From Pseudomonas sp. S37 (lineage in GTDB: Bacteria > Pseudomonadota > Gammaproteobacteria > Pseudomonadales > Pseudomonadaceae): DNA of 54,878 nucleotides. The stretch covers positions 1 to 54,878 of the forward strand of contig NZ_JACVZC010000029.1 in the NCBI RefSeq assembly GCF_016658545.1, written 5' to 3'. This document shows, one piece after another, positions 32,173 through 40,447 of this stretch. A program made the position numbers and the translations under genes. Positions within the stretch are counted from its first letter, which is position 1. Each line of letters opens with the position of its first letter. The notes beneath the pieces were generated by a model. That model made no database searches and was not told the DNA's origin. It worked only from the letters and a program-made list of their open reading frames with translations.

Positions 32173-33321
32173 ATGCTGCGCCGCCGCATGCTCATCATGT
32201 TGGCCGTGGTTCTGCTGATCGTGCTGGCCCTGGGGGGCTACAAGGCCTTCTCGATCTACCAGCAGATCCAGATGTTCACTGCCCCCAAGCCGCCTATCAC
32301 CGTGGCGGCAGCCATGGCCGAACAGCGCCAGTGGCAACAGCGCCTGCCTGCCGTCGGCAGCCTCAAGGCCTTGCAAGGCGTGGAACTGAGCCTGGAAGTC
32401 GAAGGCATCGTCAAAACCCTGTATTTCGACTCTGGGCAAAAGGTAAAAGCCGGGCAACTGCTGCTGCGGCTCAACGACGACCAGGAAACCGCATTGCTCG
32501 GCACAGCCGAAGCTGACCTGGGCCTGGCCAAGGTCGACTTCGGCCGTGGCAGGCAGCTGGTTGGCGACTCGGCGATCTCCCGCGGCGAATATGACCGCCT
32601 CAACGCCCAGTACCTGCGCAACCAGGCGGTGGTCGACCAGCTCAAGGCATCGAAGACCAAGAAGAGCATCAGCGCTCCGTTCAGCGGCACCATCGGCATC
32701 CGCCAGGTTGACGTCGGCGACTACCTGGCCGCCGGCACCGTGATCGCCACCCTGCAGGACACCTCCAGCCTGTACGTCGACTTCAACGTACCGGAACAGG
32801 CCCTGCCACAGCTGAGTCTGGGCCAGCAGGTATTGGTGCAGGTGGCCGCTTACCCCGGCCAGACCTTCCCCGCCAGCCTCAGCGCCATCAACCCCAAAGT
32901 CGAAGAAACCACGCGTAACCTGCTGGTGCGGGCAACCATGGCCAACCCCGACGGCAAACTGCTGCCGGGCATGTTCGCCAGCCTGCTGATCCTGCTGCCC
33001 AACCCGCAGCCACAGGTGGTAGTGCCGGAAAGTGCCATTACCTACACCCTGTATGGCAACTCGGTGTATGTCGCCACGCCGAAAAAGGACAAGGACGGCA
33101 AGCCGGAGAACGACGACAAAGGCCAACCGCAGCTGGTCGCCGAACAACGCACGGTGCAGACCGGCGAGCGCCGCGACGGTGTGGTGGTGGTCAGCAAAGG
33201 CCTGCAGGCCGGCGAACAGGTGGTCACTGCCGGGCAACTGAAGCTCACCCCCGGCGCCGCGATCCGCATCGGCCAGGACCAGGCCCTCAAGCCCGAACCG
33301 GGCGCAGCGGCCAAGGACTGA
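32173..33321 (+). CDS. mexV: RND efflux periplasmic adaptor MexV
   Basis: Membrane-fusion protein linking the MexW pump to an outer-membrane channel. It has 382 residues: an N-terminal anchor (about residues 8-25) with no lipobox Cys, then biotinyl-lipoyl half-motifs (VEGIVKTLYFDSGQKVKAGQLL and ISAPFSGTIGIRQVDVGDYL) around a short alpha-hairpin, then beta-barrel and membrane-proximal domains. A Lys/Asp-rich insert (about residues 302-318) is unusual. It is 12 nt upstream of mexW. No outer-membrane factor or regulator gene is present, so OprM-type channels encoded elsewhere are presumably used, as in P. aeruginosa. Confidence 0.88.
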   Translation: MLRRRMLIMLAVVLLIVLALGGYKAFSIYQQIQMFTAPKPPITVAAAMAEQRQWQQRLPAVGSLKALQGVELSLEVEGIVKTLYFDSGQKVKAGQLLLRLNDDQETALLGTAEADLGLAKVDFGRGRQLVGDSAISRGEYDRLNAQYLRNQAVVDQLKASKTKKSISAPFSGTIGIRQVDVGDYLAAGTVIATLQDTSSLYVDFNVPEQALPQLSLGQQVLVQVAAYPGQTFPASLSAINPKVEETTRNLLVRATMANPDGKLLPGMFASLLILLPNPQPQVVVPESAITYTLYGNSVYVATPKKDKDGKPENDDKGQPQLVAEQRTVQTGERRDGVVVVSKGLQAGEQVVTAGQLKLTPGAAIRIGQDQALKPEPGAAAKD

Positions 33322-33333
33322 CAGGAGGCTGGC

Positions 33334-36300
33334 ATGGCGTTCACCGACCCGTTCATCCGCCGCCCGGTGCTGGCCAGCGTGGTCAGCCTGCTGATCCTGC
33401 TGCTGGGCTTCCAGGCCTGGAGCAAGCTGCAGATCCGCCAGTACCCGCGCATGGAAAACGCCCTGATCACGGTAACCACCGCCTACCCCGGGGCCAATGC
33501 CGAAACCATCCAGGGCTACATCACCCAGCCGTTGCAGCAAAGCCTGGCCAGCGCCGAGGGCATCGACTACATGACCTCGGTGAGCCGGCAGAACTTTTCG
33601 ATCATTTCCATCTACGCGCGCATCGGCGCCGACAGCGACCGGCTGTTCACCGAGCTGCTGGCCAAGGCCAACGAAGTGCGCAACAAACTGCCGCAGGACT
33701 CGGAAGACCCGGTGCTGAGCAAAGAGGCCGCCGATGCCTCGGCACTGATGTACATCAGCTTCTACAGCAAGGAAATGAGCAACCCGCAGATCACCGATTA
33801 CCTGTCGCGGGTGATCCAGCCCAAGTTGGCCACCTTACCAGGCATGGCCGAGGCGGAGATCCTCGGCAACCAGGTGTTTGCCATGCGCCTGTGGCTGGAC
33901 CCGGTAAAACTGGCCGGCTTCGGCCTGTCGGCCACCGACGTGACCAATGCCGTGCGCCGTTACAACTTCCTGTCCGCCGCCGGCGAGGTGAAGGGCGAAT
34001 ACGTGGTCACCAGCATCAACGCCAGCACCGAGCTGAAGTCGGCCGAAGCGTTCGCCGCCCTGCCGGTCAAGACCAGCGGCGACAGCCGCGTGCTACTGGG
34101 CGATGTGGCGCGGGTGGAGATGGGCGCGGAAAACTACGACACGGTCAGTTCGTTCGACGGCACGCCGTCGGTGTACATCGGCATCAAGGCCACCCCCGCC
34201 GCCAACCCGCTGGACGTGATCAAGGAGGTGCGGCGGATCATGCCCGAGCTGGAAAGCCAGCTGCCTTCGGCGCTGAAAGTGTCGATTGCCTACGACGCCA
34301 CGCTGTTCATCCAGGCCTCCATCGACGAAGTGATCAAGACCCTCGGCGAAGCGGTGCTGATCGTGATCGTGGTGGTGTTCCTGTTCCTCGGCGCCCTGCG
34401 TTCGGTACTGATCCCGGTAGTGACCATTCCGCTGTCGATGATCGGCGTGCTGTTCTTCATGCAGATGATGGGCTACTCGCTCAACCTGCTGACCCTGCTG
34501 GCCATGGTGCTGGCCATCGGCCTGGTGGTGGACGATGCCATCGTCGTGGTGGAGAACATCCACCGCCACATGGAAGAAGGCAAGTCACCGTTCGACGCAG
34601 CCCTGGAAGGCGCGCGCGAGATCGCCATGCCGGTGGTGTCGATGACGATCACCCTGGCTGCCGTGTATGCGCCCATCGGCTTCCTCACCGGGCTTACCGG
34701 CGCGCTGTTCAAGGAGTTCGCCCTGACCCTGGCCGGCGCGGTGATCATCTCCGGCATCGTCGCCCTGACCCTGTCACCCATGATGTGCGCCCTGCTGCTG
34801 CGCCATGAGCAGAACCCCAGTGGCCTGGCCCACCGCCTCGACCAACTGTTCGACCGGTTGAAGGTGCGCTACCAGCGCCTGCTGCACGCCACCCTCGACA
34901 GCCGCCCAATGGTGCTGGTGTTTGCGGTCATCATCTTGTGCCTGATCCCGGTGCTGCTGAAGTTCACCCAGAACGAACTGGCACCCAACGAGGACCAGGG
35001 GGTGATCTTCATGATGAGCAGTTCGCCGCAGCCGGCCAACCTCGACTACCTCAACGCCTACACCGACCAGTTCACGCCGCTGTTCAAGGCTTTCCCCGAG
35101 TACTATTCGTCGTTCCAGATCAACGGTTTCAATGGCGTGCAGACCGGCATCGGCGGTTTCCTGCTCAAGCCCTGGAACGAGCGCGAGCGCACGCAAATGG
35201 AGCTGCTGCCGCTGGTGCAGGCCAAGCTTGAAGAAATCGCCGGCCTGCAGATCTTCGGCTTCAACCTGCCGTCACTGCCGGGCACCGGCGAGGGCCTGCC
35301 GTTCCAGTTCGTGATCAATACCGCGGGCGATTACCCGGCGTTGCTGGATGTGGCCCAGCGTATCAAGGCCCGCGCCCAGGACTCGGGTAAGTTCGCCTTC
35401 CTCGATGTCGACCTGGCCTTCGACAAGCCCGAGGTGGTGGTGGATATCGACCGGGCCAAAGCGGCGCAGATGGGCGTGTCGATGGACACCCTCGGCAGCA
35501 CCCTGGCGACCTTGCTGGGCGAAGCAGAAATCAACCGTTTCACCCTCGAAGGGCGCAGCTACAAGGTGATTGCCCAGGTCGAGCGGCCGTACCGCGACAA
35601 CCCCGGCTGGCTGAACAATTACTACGTGAAGAACGACCAGGGCAAGCTGCTGCCGCTGTCGACCCTGATCACCCTCACCGACCGCGCTCGCCCGCGCCAG
35701 CTCAACCAGTTCCAGCAGTTGAACTCAGCCATCATCCAGGGCGTGCCGATGGTCAGCCTGGGCGAAGCGCTGAAGACCGTGCAGGACATCGCCCGTGAAG
35801 AGGCGCCGGAAGGTTTCGCCTTCGACTACGCCGGCGTGGCCCGCCAATACGTGCAGGAAGGCAGCGCGTTGTGGGTCACCTTTGGCCTGGCGCTGGCGAT
35901 CATCTTCCTGGTGCTGGCGGCGCAGTTCGAAAGCTTCCGCGACCCGCTGGTGATCCTGGTGACGGTGCCGTTGTCGATTTGCGGCGCGTTGCTGCCACTG
36001 TTCCTCGGCATATCGAGCATGAACATCTACACCCAGGTCGGGTTGGTGACCCTGATCGGGCTGATCAGCAAGCACGGCATCCTGATCGTCGAGTTTGCCA
36101 ACCAGTTGCGTGAAGAGCGTGGGTTGAGCGTGCGCGAGGCGATCGAGGAAGCCGCGGCGATCCGCCTGCGCCCGGTGCTGATGACCACCGCGGCGATGGT
36201 GTTCGGCATGGTGCCGCTGATCCTCGCGACCGGGGCCGGGGCGGTCAGCCGGTTTGACATCGGTACGGTGATTGCGACCGGGATGTCGATTGGTACGCTG

Positions 36301-36378
36301 TTTACCTTGTTTGTGCTGCCTTGTATTTACACCTTGTTGGCGCACAAGTCCGACGCCAGAAATTCCGCTATTGCCTGA
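33334..36378 (+). CDS. mexW: RND multidrug efflux transporter MexW
   Basis: Proton-driven inner-membrane pump of 1014 residues, the usual 12-helix layout with two large periplasmic loops. Transmembrane segment 4 carries the proton-relay pair Asp400-Asp401 (GLVVDDAIVVVENI). Other HAE1-family marks are FTDPFIRRPVLASVVSLLILLLG at the N-terminus and the GLISKHGILIVEFAN block in the second half, with Lys at the relay position. The gene is followed by a REP pair and a strong terminator. Substrates are inferred from MexVW (fluoroquinolones, tetracycline and others) and not from sequence. Confidence 0.9.
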   Translation: MAFTDPFIRRPVLASVVSLLILLLGFQAWSKLQIRQYPRMENALITVTTAYPGANAETIQGYITQPLQQSLASAEGIDYMTSVSRQNFSIISIYARIGADSDRLFTELLAKANEVRNKLPQDSEDPVLSKEAADASALMYISFYSKEMSNPQITDYLSRVIQPKLATLPGMAEAEILGNQVFAMRLWLDPVKLAGFGLSATDVTNAVRRYNFLSAAGEVKGEYVVTSINASTELKSAEAFAALPVKTSGDSRVLLGDVARVEMGAENYDTVSSFDGTPSVYIGIKATPAANPLDVIKEVRRIMPELESQLPSALKVSIAYDATLFIQASIDEVIKTLGEAVLIVIVVVFLFLGALRSVLIPVVTIPLSMIGVLFFMQMMGYSLNLLTLLAMVLAIGLVVDDAIVVVENIHRHMEEGKSPFDAALEGAREIAMPVVSMTITLAAVYAPIGFLTGLTGALFKEFALTLAGAVIISGIVALTLSPMMCALLLRHEQNPSGLAHRLDQLFDRLKVRYQRLLHATLDSRPMVLVFAVIILCLIPVLLKFTQNELAPNEDQGVIFMMSSSPQPANLDYLNAYTDQFTPLFKAFPEYYSSFQINGFNGVQTGIGGFLLKPWNERERTQMELLPLVQAKLEEIAGLQIFGFNLPSLPGTGEGLPFQFVINTAGDYPALLDVAQRIKARAQDSGKFAFLDVDLAFDKPEVVVDIDRAKAAQMGVSMDTLGSTLATLLGEAEINRFTLEGRSYKVIAQVERPYRDNPGWLNNYYVKNDQGKLLPLSTLITLTDRARPRQLNQFQQLNSAIIQGVPMVSLGEALKTVQDIAREEAPEGFAFDYAGVARQYVQEGSALWVTFGLALAIIFLVLAAQFESFRDPLVILVTVPLSICGALLPLFLGISSMNIYTQVGLVTLIGLISKHGILIVEFANQLREERGLSVREAIEEAAAIRLRPVLMTTAAMVFGMVPLILATGAGAVSRFDIGTVIATGMSIGTLFTLFVLPCIYTLLAHKSDARNSAIA

Positions 36379-36380
36379 TC

Positions 36381-36485
36381 TGGCCTCTTCGCGGGTAAAC
36401 CCGCTCCCACAGGTACTGCACAGGGCCTGGGCACAGCAATCCCTGTGGGAGCCTCTGTGGGAGCGGGTTTACCCGCGAAGAGGCC
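36381..36485. repeat. REP pair with partial tandem duplication
   Basis: Arms GGCCTCTTCGCGGGTAAACC and complement at the edges. The right arm is preceded by an extra partial copy: CTGTGGGAGC occurs twice about 14 nt apart at 36442-36463. Confidence 0.92.
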
Positions 36486-36502
36486 CGCGCGACTAAGGAA
36501 TA

Positions 36503-36540
36503 AATCCCAGAGGCCCCGCGATTGCGGGGCCTCTGGGATT
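36503..36540. terminator. Long GC-rich terminator stem between mexW and the inaA operon
   Basis: A perfect 17-bp stem (36503-36519 / 36524-36540) with a 4-nt loop, AATCCC outermost and GGCCCCGC at the tip. It serves convergent transcripts, although flanking T-runs are short. Confidence 0.75.
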
Positions 36541-36557
36541 TCTAGCTCACACCGGGG

Positions 36558-36788
36558 TCAACCGAACGGTCGCAACCCCTGACGCAGGCCGAACAGGAAC
36601 AGCAACAAGTCCTGATCGGGCGCCACCTGTGCCTGCTGCGGTTTCGCTTCCCGCGGCAGCGCACATTGGTCGGCCATCTCAGCCTTGCTGAACACCGTCG
36701 GCTTCGGCTCTTCCCAGGCAGCGACCGCCACGGTGGTCACCGCCAGGCCTGCAATCAGGAACAAAGCTCGAGCTATTTCTAGTTTCAT
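36558..36788 (-). CDS. Small exported hypothetical protein of the inaA operon
   Basis: A 76-residue protein with a signal peptide (MKLEIARALFLIAGLAVTTVAVA, cleavage before AWEEP). The mature part is about 50 residues with one Cys and a hydrophobic LLLFLFGL stretch near the C-terminus. No family is recognised. Its ATG overlaps the TAA of the inaA-like gene by one base (TAATG), so it is the third gene of the methyltransferase-inaA operon. It probably shares ColR control. In KT2440 I recall a comparable three-gene ColR target (PP_0903-0905). Confidence 0.75.
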   Translation of the reverse strand: MKLEIARALFLIAGLAVTTVAVAAWEEPKPTVFSKAEMADQCALPREAKPQQAQVAPDQDLLLFLFGLRQGLRPFG

Positions 36789-37486
36789 TACCCTAACCCT
36801 TTGACAGCGCTGCCAAACGCCATCTTGTAAAAGTAGAGCAGCGTCTGCCATTCCGCGTCATTGAGCGACGAATGGCGGCGCAGTTGGCGCAGGTCGTTAC
36901 CCGCCGCGCGCTGGCAACTGATGCGCCGCCGGCACTTTTCCAGGTCGAGCAAGGCCACTTCGACGCGGGCCTGCTCGCCTTCGCCGATCACCTTGATAAA
37001 TACGTGCTTGCCGTACAGGCAGCCGTGCTGCCAATGGCCCAGGTGCATGCGCGCCAGGTTGTCCGCCAGGTCCTTGAGCATGCGCTCATGCACCACCTGC
37101 GGGTAACGCTCGCGGGCACCTTCGGCATGCCAGTTATCGAGCTCGACAAAACCGTCCAGCGCTTCGCTGACCAGCAGCGCACGCCACTGGTGGTCGGGAT
37201 CGCGCTCAGCGCCACAGAAGACGATACGTGGAACGCGTACGCCCAGTTGCTCGCAGCTGGTCAGCGCATCAAGCTCACGCAATACAGTCGGCCGGCCGAA
37301 AGGGTGCAAAAGGCTGCGGTAGATGTGCCCGACCTGGCGCTTGGCATACAGCAGCTTGCCATTGGCATCATTGAGGCGTTGCACGCCACTCTCGCCGCCG
37401 CGGCGCTGGTTAGGCTCCTCGACCCACTCGCCTTGCTGGCGCCAGTAAAAATCGAACCGCGACTCCCCTTTCTGGGCTACAGCCAT
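36788..37486 (-). CDS. inaA: InaA/WaaP-type lipopolysaccharide kinase-like protein
   Basis: A 232-residue protein of the Kdo/WaaP/InaA protein-kinase-like superfamily, which phosphorylates LPS core sugars. The nucleotide-lobe segment (KLLYAKRQVGHIYRSL) and catalytic-loop region HWQHGCLYGKHVFIKV are visible, followed by ALLDLEKCRRR at the place of the metal-binding Asp. The catalytic-loop Asp expected from WaaP is not obvious: the motif reads HGCLYG. The start is the ATG at 37486 after AAGGGG; a TTG precedes it. It is second gene of the operon with the methyltransferase upstream and the small exported protein downstream. Confidence 0.82.
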   Translation of the reverse strand: MAVAQKGESRFDFYWRQQGEWVEEPNQRRGGESGVQRLNDANGKLLYAKRQVGHIYRSLLHPFGRPTVLRELDALTSCEQLGVRVPRIVFCGAERDPDHQWRALLVSEALDGFVELDNWHAEGARERYPQVVHERMLKDLADNLARMHLGHWQHGCLYGKHVFIKVIGEGEQARVEVALLDLEKCRRRISCQRAAGNDLRQLRRHSSLNDAEWQTLLYFYKMAFGSAVKGLG

Positions 37487-37492
37487 CAAACA

Positions 37493-38173
37493 CTACCCCT
37501 TACGCAATACATAGACCCGCCACATGGCATAGAACGGCAGGAAGTCGAGGCGTTCCTGGATTCTGAAGCCGGCGGCCCTGAATTCTTCTTCAACCGTTTC
37601 GGCCGGTAACACAAAACGGTTCTGGTAATTGTCCTGCTCGGCCCTGGCGCTGCGGCGCTGTTCCAGGTTTTTCCGCCGCCAGGCCTTGAAGTTGCCATCA
37701 ACCCACAGCGACAGAATCACACTATCACGGCTAACTCGTTGAAATTCCGAGAGAATTGTCTTTCTGTGAGCCGACTCGCCAATGTGATGGAACAGGCGCA
37801 TGCAGAAAATGCTGTCCACCGAGTTGTCCGGTAAGTCGATGTCGAATGCCGATGTCTGCAAAGGCCGTACCCGTGCCACCACTTCTGGCGGTTGCGCGGC
37901 ACAGGCGGTCTCGATCATCGCCTCGGAATTGTCGGCGCCAATGATCACCCGGTTGGGTTTTTCTGCCAGCAGCGGCCAGAAGCGACCGGCGCCACACGGC
38001 AGGTCCAGTACCAGGCCAGGCTCGCCGGCCAATGCCAAGGCGCGACGCGCCAGCTGCTCATCTCGCTTGTGGGACAACCGTCGTGCCAAGCCGTCCTGGT
38101 GCTTGAGAAAGTACTCGCGGGCGTGGTCTTTGTCGTACTTCTCGGAAAATTCAAGCTTGATGGGGCTACGCAT
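37493..38173 (-). CDS. Class I SAM-dependent methyltransferase (ColR target)
   Basis: A 226-residue Rossmann-fold methyltransferase. Motif I is VLDLPCGAGRFWPLL, the acidic residue follows in IIGADNSEAM, and the later block VDSIFCMRLFHHIGE is the motif IV/post-I region. The substrate is unknown; location upstream of an LPS-kinase-like gene and beside colRS suggests an envelope glycolipid or a core modification. Only 6 nt separate its stop from the next start, showing an operon. A ColR-like box lies 67 nt upstream on the same strand. Confidence 0.87.
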   Translation of the reverse strand: MRSPIKLEFSEKYDKDHAREYFLKHQDGLARRLSHKRDEQLARRALALAGEPGLVLDLPCGAGRFWPLLAEKPNRVIIGADNSEAMIETACAAQPPEVVARVRPLQTSAFDIDLPDNSVDSIFCMRLFHHIGESAHRKTILSEFQRVSRDSVILSLWVDGNFKAWRRKNLEQRRSARAEQDNYQNRFVLPAETVEEEFRAAGFRIQERLDFLPFYAMWRVYVLRKG

Positions 38174-38239
38174 TGGGCATCTCCAGACTCCATTGCGCCC
38201 ACATTAGGCAGGCAAGCGTGGGAATCAGGTCATGCCGAT

Positions 38240-38255
38240 GTGAAAAATATGTTGG
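38240..38255 (-). promoter_or_regulatory. ColR-like box of the methyltransferase-inaA operon
   Basis: Reading the minus strand, CCAACATATTTTTCAC matches the remembered ColR consensus (T/C)(T/C)NA(C/G)NN(T/C)TTTTTCAC at all but one fixed position. It sits 67-82 nt before the methyltransferase start. Confidence 0.6.
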
Positions 38256-38280
38256 GCGCCGTAACAGCTGTAACAACACA

Positions 38281-39591
38281 TTACTCAATCAGTACGTCCG
38301 GGTCCCCCTTGACCACTGTATTGCTCAGGTCCACGTGGAAACGGCAGCCGTGTGGCACCGCCGAGGTCAAGGTGACCCGCCAGCCCTGGTCGTCACAGAT
38401 CCGCTGCACCAGCGACAAGCCCAGGCCCAGCCCTTCGCCGCGCCGCTCGTCACCGCGCACGAATGGCTTGAACATCGCTTCGCGCTGTTCTTCCGGGATG
38501 CCCACCCCGCTGTCTTCCACACTGAAGCCGTTGCTTTCCAGGCTCAGGCGGATATAACCGCCATCGGTGTAATGCGCTGCGTTACGCAGCAAGTTGCCCA
38601 TCACCGACTGCAGGAACGTTGCGTTGTACAGCACCGCGCTGGCACTGGCATGGCCATCGAAATACAGGGCCAGGCCCTTTTGCTCGATCGTGTCGCGCCA
38701 CACCCCGACCAACTCGTCGGCCACCTCGCGCAGGGTTGCCTGCGATGCTACTGCGCCCTCGTCGCGCTGGGCCCTGGCCAACATCAGGAAAGTCTTGACC
38801 AGTTCACGCATTTCTTCGGTGGCCCGCGCCACGCGCTCTACCTGGCTGCGCGCGCGGGTGTCGAGGTTGGGGTTTTCCAGCAGCAGTTCGCAGGAAGTGG
38901 CCAGCACCATCAACGGTGTGCGCAGCTCGTGGCTGACGTCGCTGGTAAACAGCCGCTCGCGGTTCAGTGCGTCGCGCAGCCGGCCCAGGGTGTCATCAAA
39001 GGCCACCGCCAACTGGCCGACTTCGTCCGCGGCATAGTCCGGCGCCAGCGGCGGGGCCAGGCCCAGCAGCTGGTCGCGGTGGCGCACCTGGCGCGCCAGG
39101 CGGATAACCGGTGCCATCACCCGGCGCGCGACCAGCCAGCCGAGGATCACCGCCAGCACCAGGCTGAGCACGAAGCCCACCACCACCACGGCAAACAGCA
39201 CGCGCTCGCGCTCTTCGAAGTCGCTCTGGTCCTGCAGCAGCACGTAGCGGCGGCCATCGACAACCTCGACCATGGCGTGATACGACAGCTGGTCGCGGAA
39301 CACCTCATGGAAGCCACGGTCGAGGTGGCGCAGGTCCTTGGGCATCTCGAAGTCGTCGCGCCCGCCACTGAAGTAGAACAGCTGGTCGGGGCGTGGCCGG
39401 TGGCTCCAGTCGCTGACGCTGTCCATGCGCAGCAGGCGCTGCAGGTCACCACCGAGTACCGAGGAAATCAGCCGCTCTTCAACCAGGTGCACGGTGGCGA
39501 CGATGCCGAAGGCGAAGGCCCCGGCCACCAGCGCACTCATCAGGGCAAAGGCGATGATGATGCGCTGGGCAAGGCTTTGCTTAAACTCCAT
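38281..39591 (-). CDS. colS: Sensor histidine kinase ColS
   Basis: Membrane sensor that in P. putida responds to excess zinc, iron and other metals and phosphorylates ColR. It has 436 residues: two membrane helices (about 10-32 and 131-153) enclose a roughly 95-residue periplasmic domain. That domain carries His35 and Glu38 (HLVEE), Glu96, His105, and the ExxE pair Glu126/Glu129, all candidate metal ligands reported for ColS as I recall. HAMP follows, then the phosphoacceptor His221 in SHELRTP and the ATPase domain with NLLRNAAHY, DSGVGIP and GLGLGLSLV. It overlaps colR by 11 nt. Confidence 0.95.
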   Translation of the reverse strand: MEFKQSLAQRIIIAFALMSALVAGAFAFGIVATVHLVEERLISSVLGGDLQRLLRMDSVSDWSHRPRPDQLFYFSGGRDDFEMPKDLRHLDRGFHEVFRDQLSYHAMVEVVDGRRYVLLQDQSDFEERERVLFAVVVVGFVLSLVLAVILGWLVARRVMAPVIRLARQVRHRDQLLGLAPPLAPDYAADEVGQLAVAFDDTLGRLRDALNRERLFTSDVSHELRTPLMVLATSCELLLENPNLDTRARSQVERVARATEEMRELVKTFLMLARAQRDEGAVASQATLREVADELVGVWRDTIEQKGLALYFDGHASASAVLYNATFLQSVMGNLLRNAAHYTDGGYIRLSLESNGFSVEDSGVGIPEEQREAMFKPFVRGDERRGEGLGLGLSLVQRICDDQGWRVTLTSAVPHGCRFHVDLSNTVVKGDPDVLIE

Positions 39592-40264
39592 CGCGGCCCT
39601 CGGCGAGGCGATAGCCGACGCCATGGACGGTATGCAACAGCGGTTTTTCAAACGGTTTGTCGATCACCTGGCGCAGCTGGTGCACATGGCTGCGCAGGCT
39701 GTCGCTGTCTGGGCAGTCATCGCCCCACAGGGCCTCTTCCAGGACTTCGCGGCGCAGTACGTGCGGGCTCTTCTGCATCAGTACCTGCAGCAGCTTGAGG
39801 CCGACCGGGTTGAGTTTGAGCAGGCGCCCCTGGCGGGTCACTTCGAGGGTGTCGAGGTCGTAGCTGAGGTCGGCTACCTGCAGGGTCCGGCGCCCGCCGC
39901 CCTGGGCACGGCGCAGCACCGCTTCGATGCGTGCGGCCAGTTCGGACAAGGCGAACGGCTTGAGCAGGTAGTCATCGGCGCCGGAACGGAAACCTTGCAG
40001 GCGGTCGTCGAGTTGGTCGCGGGCGGTGAGCATGATCACCGGTGTGTCACGGCGAGCGTCTTCGCGCAGGCGCTTGCACAGGGTGTAGCCATCGATGCCG
40101 GGCAGCATGATGTCGAGCACGATCAGGTCATAGTGCTCGGTGGCAGCCAGGTGCAGGCCGGACAGGCCATCCTGGGCGCAGTCGACGGTGTAGCCCTTCA
40201 TGCCCAGGTAATCGGCCAGGTTGGCCAGGATATCGCGGTTGTCTTCAACCAAAAGAATGCGCAT
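39581..40264 (-). CDS. colR: Response regulator ColR (OmpR family)
   Basis: A 227-residue DNA-binding response regulator. The receiver domain has acidic residues Glu7-Asp8, phosphoacceptor Asp51 (LIVLDIMLPG) and Lys102-Pro103 (LLKP). The C-terminal winged helix has SLRSHVHQLRQVI as recognition helix and HTVHGVGYRL as wing. It is first gene of the colRS operon and divergent from the PAP2 gene. Perfect and near-perfect ColR-like boxes flank the operon on both sides, so the neighbours are likely direct targets. Confidence 0.95.
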   Translation of the reverse strand: MRILLVEDNRDILANLADYLGMKGYTVDCAQDGLSGLHLAATEHYDLIVLDIMLPGIDGYTLCKRLREDARRDTPVIMLTARDQLDDRLQGFRSGADDYLLKPFALSELAARIEAVLRRAQGGGRRTLQVADLSYDLDTLEVTRQGRLLKLNPVGLKLLQVLMQKSPHVLRREVLEEALWGDDCPDSDSLRSHVHQLRQVIDKPFEKPLLHTVHGVGYRLAEGRDGV

Positions 40265-40362
40265 CGGTTTCTCCTGTGCGGCGCTTCTCGCTGTGGTGCG
40301 CGGCAGGCGCAGCTTAAGGCCTATGCCTGCACGGTGCCAGCCCCCGGGAAAATTCACCGCAC

Positions 40363-40378
40363 TTGACGGTTTTTTCAC
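40363..40378 (+). promoter_or_regulatory. ColR box of the PAP2 gene (full consensus match)
   Basis: TTGACGGTTTTTTCAC fits every fixed position of (T/C)(T/C)NA(C/G)NN(T/C)TTTTTCAC. It lies 70-85 nt upstream of the PAP2 start, in the colR-PAP2 divergent gap, reading towards PAP2. Confidence 0.7.
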
Positions 40379-40447
40379 TGATCCTTCACGGACACAGGAT
40401 AGCGGGAAGCCGACAATGCCCGATCTTTTTCGTGCCCTGGAGCCGTC

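Noticed and set aside
36503..36540. The 17-bp perfect stem as another REP element
   Set aside because: Sequence unrelated to REP arms, adjacent to the convergent gene ends; better explained as a terminator.
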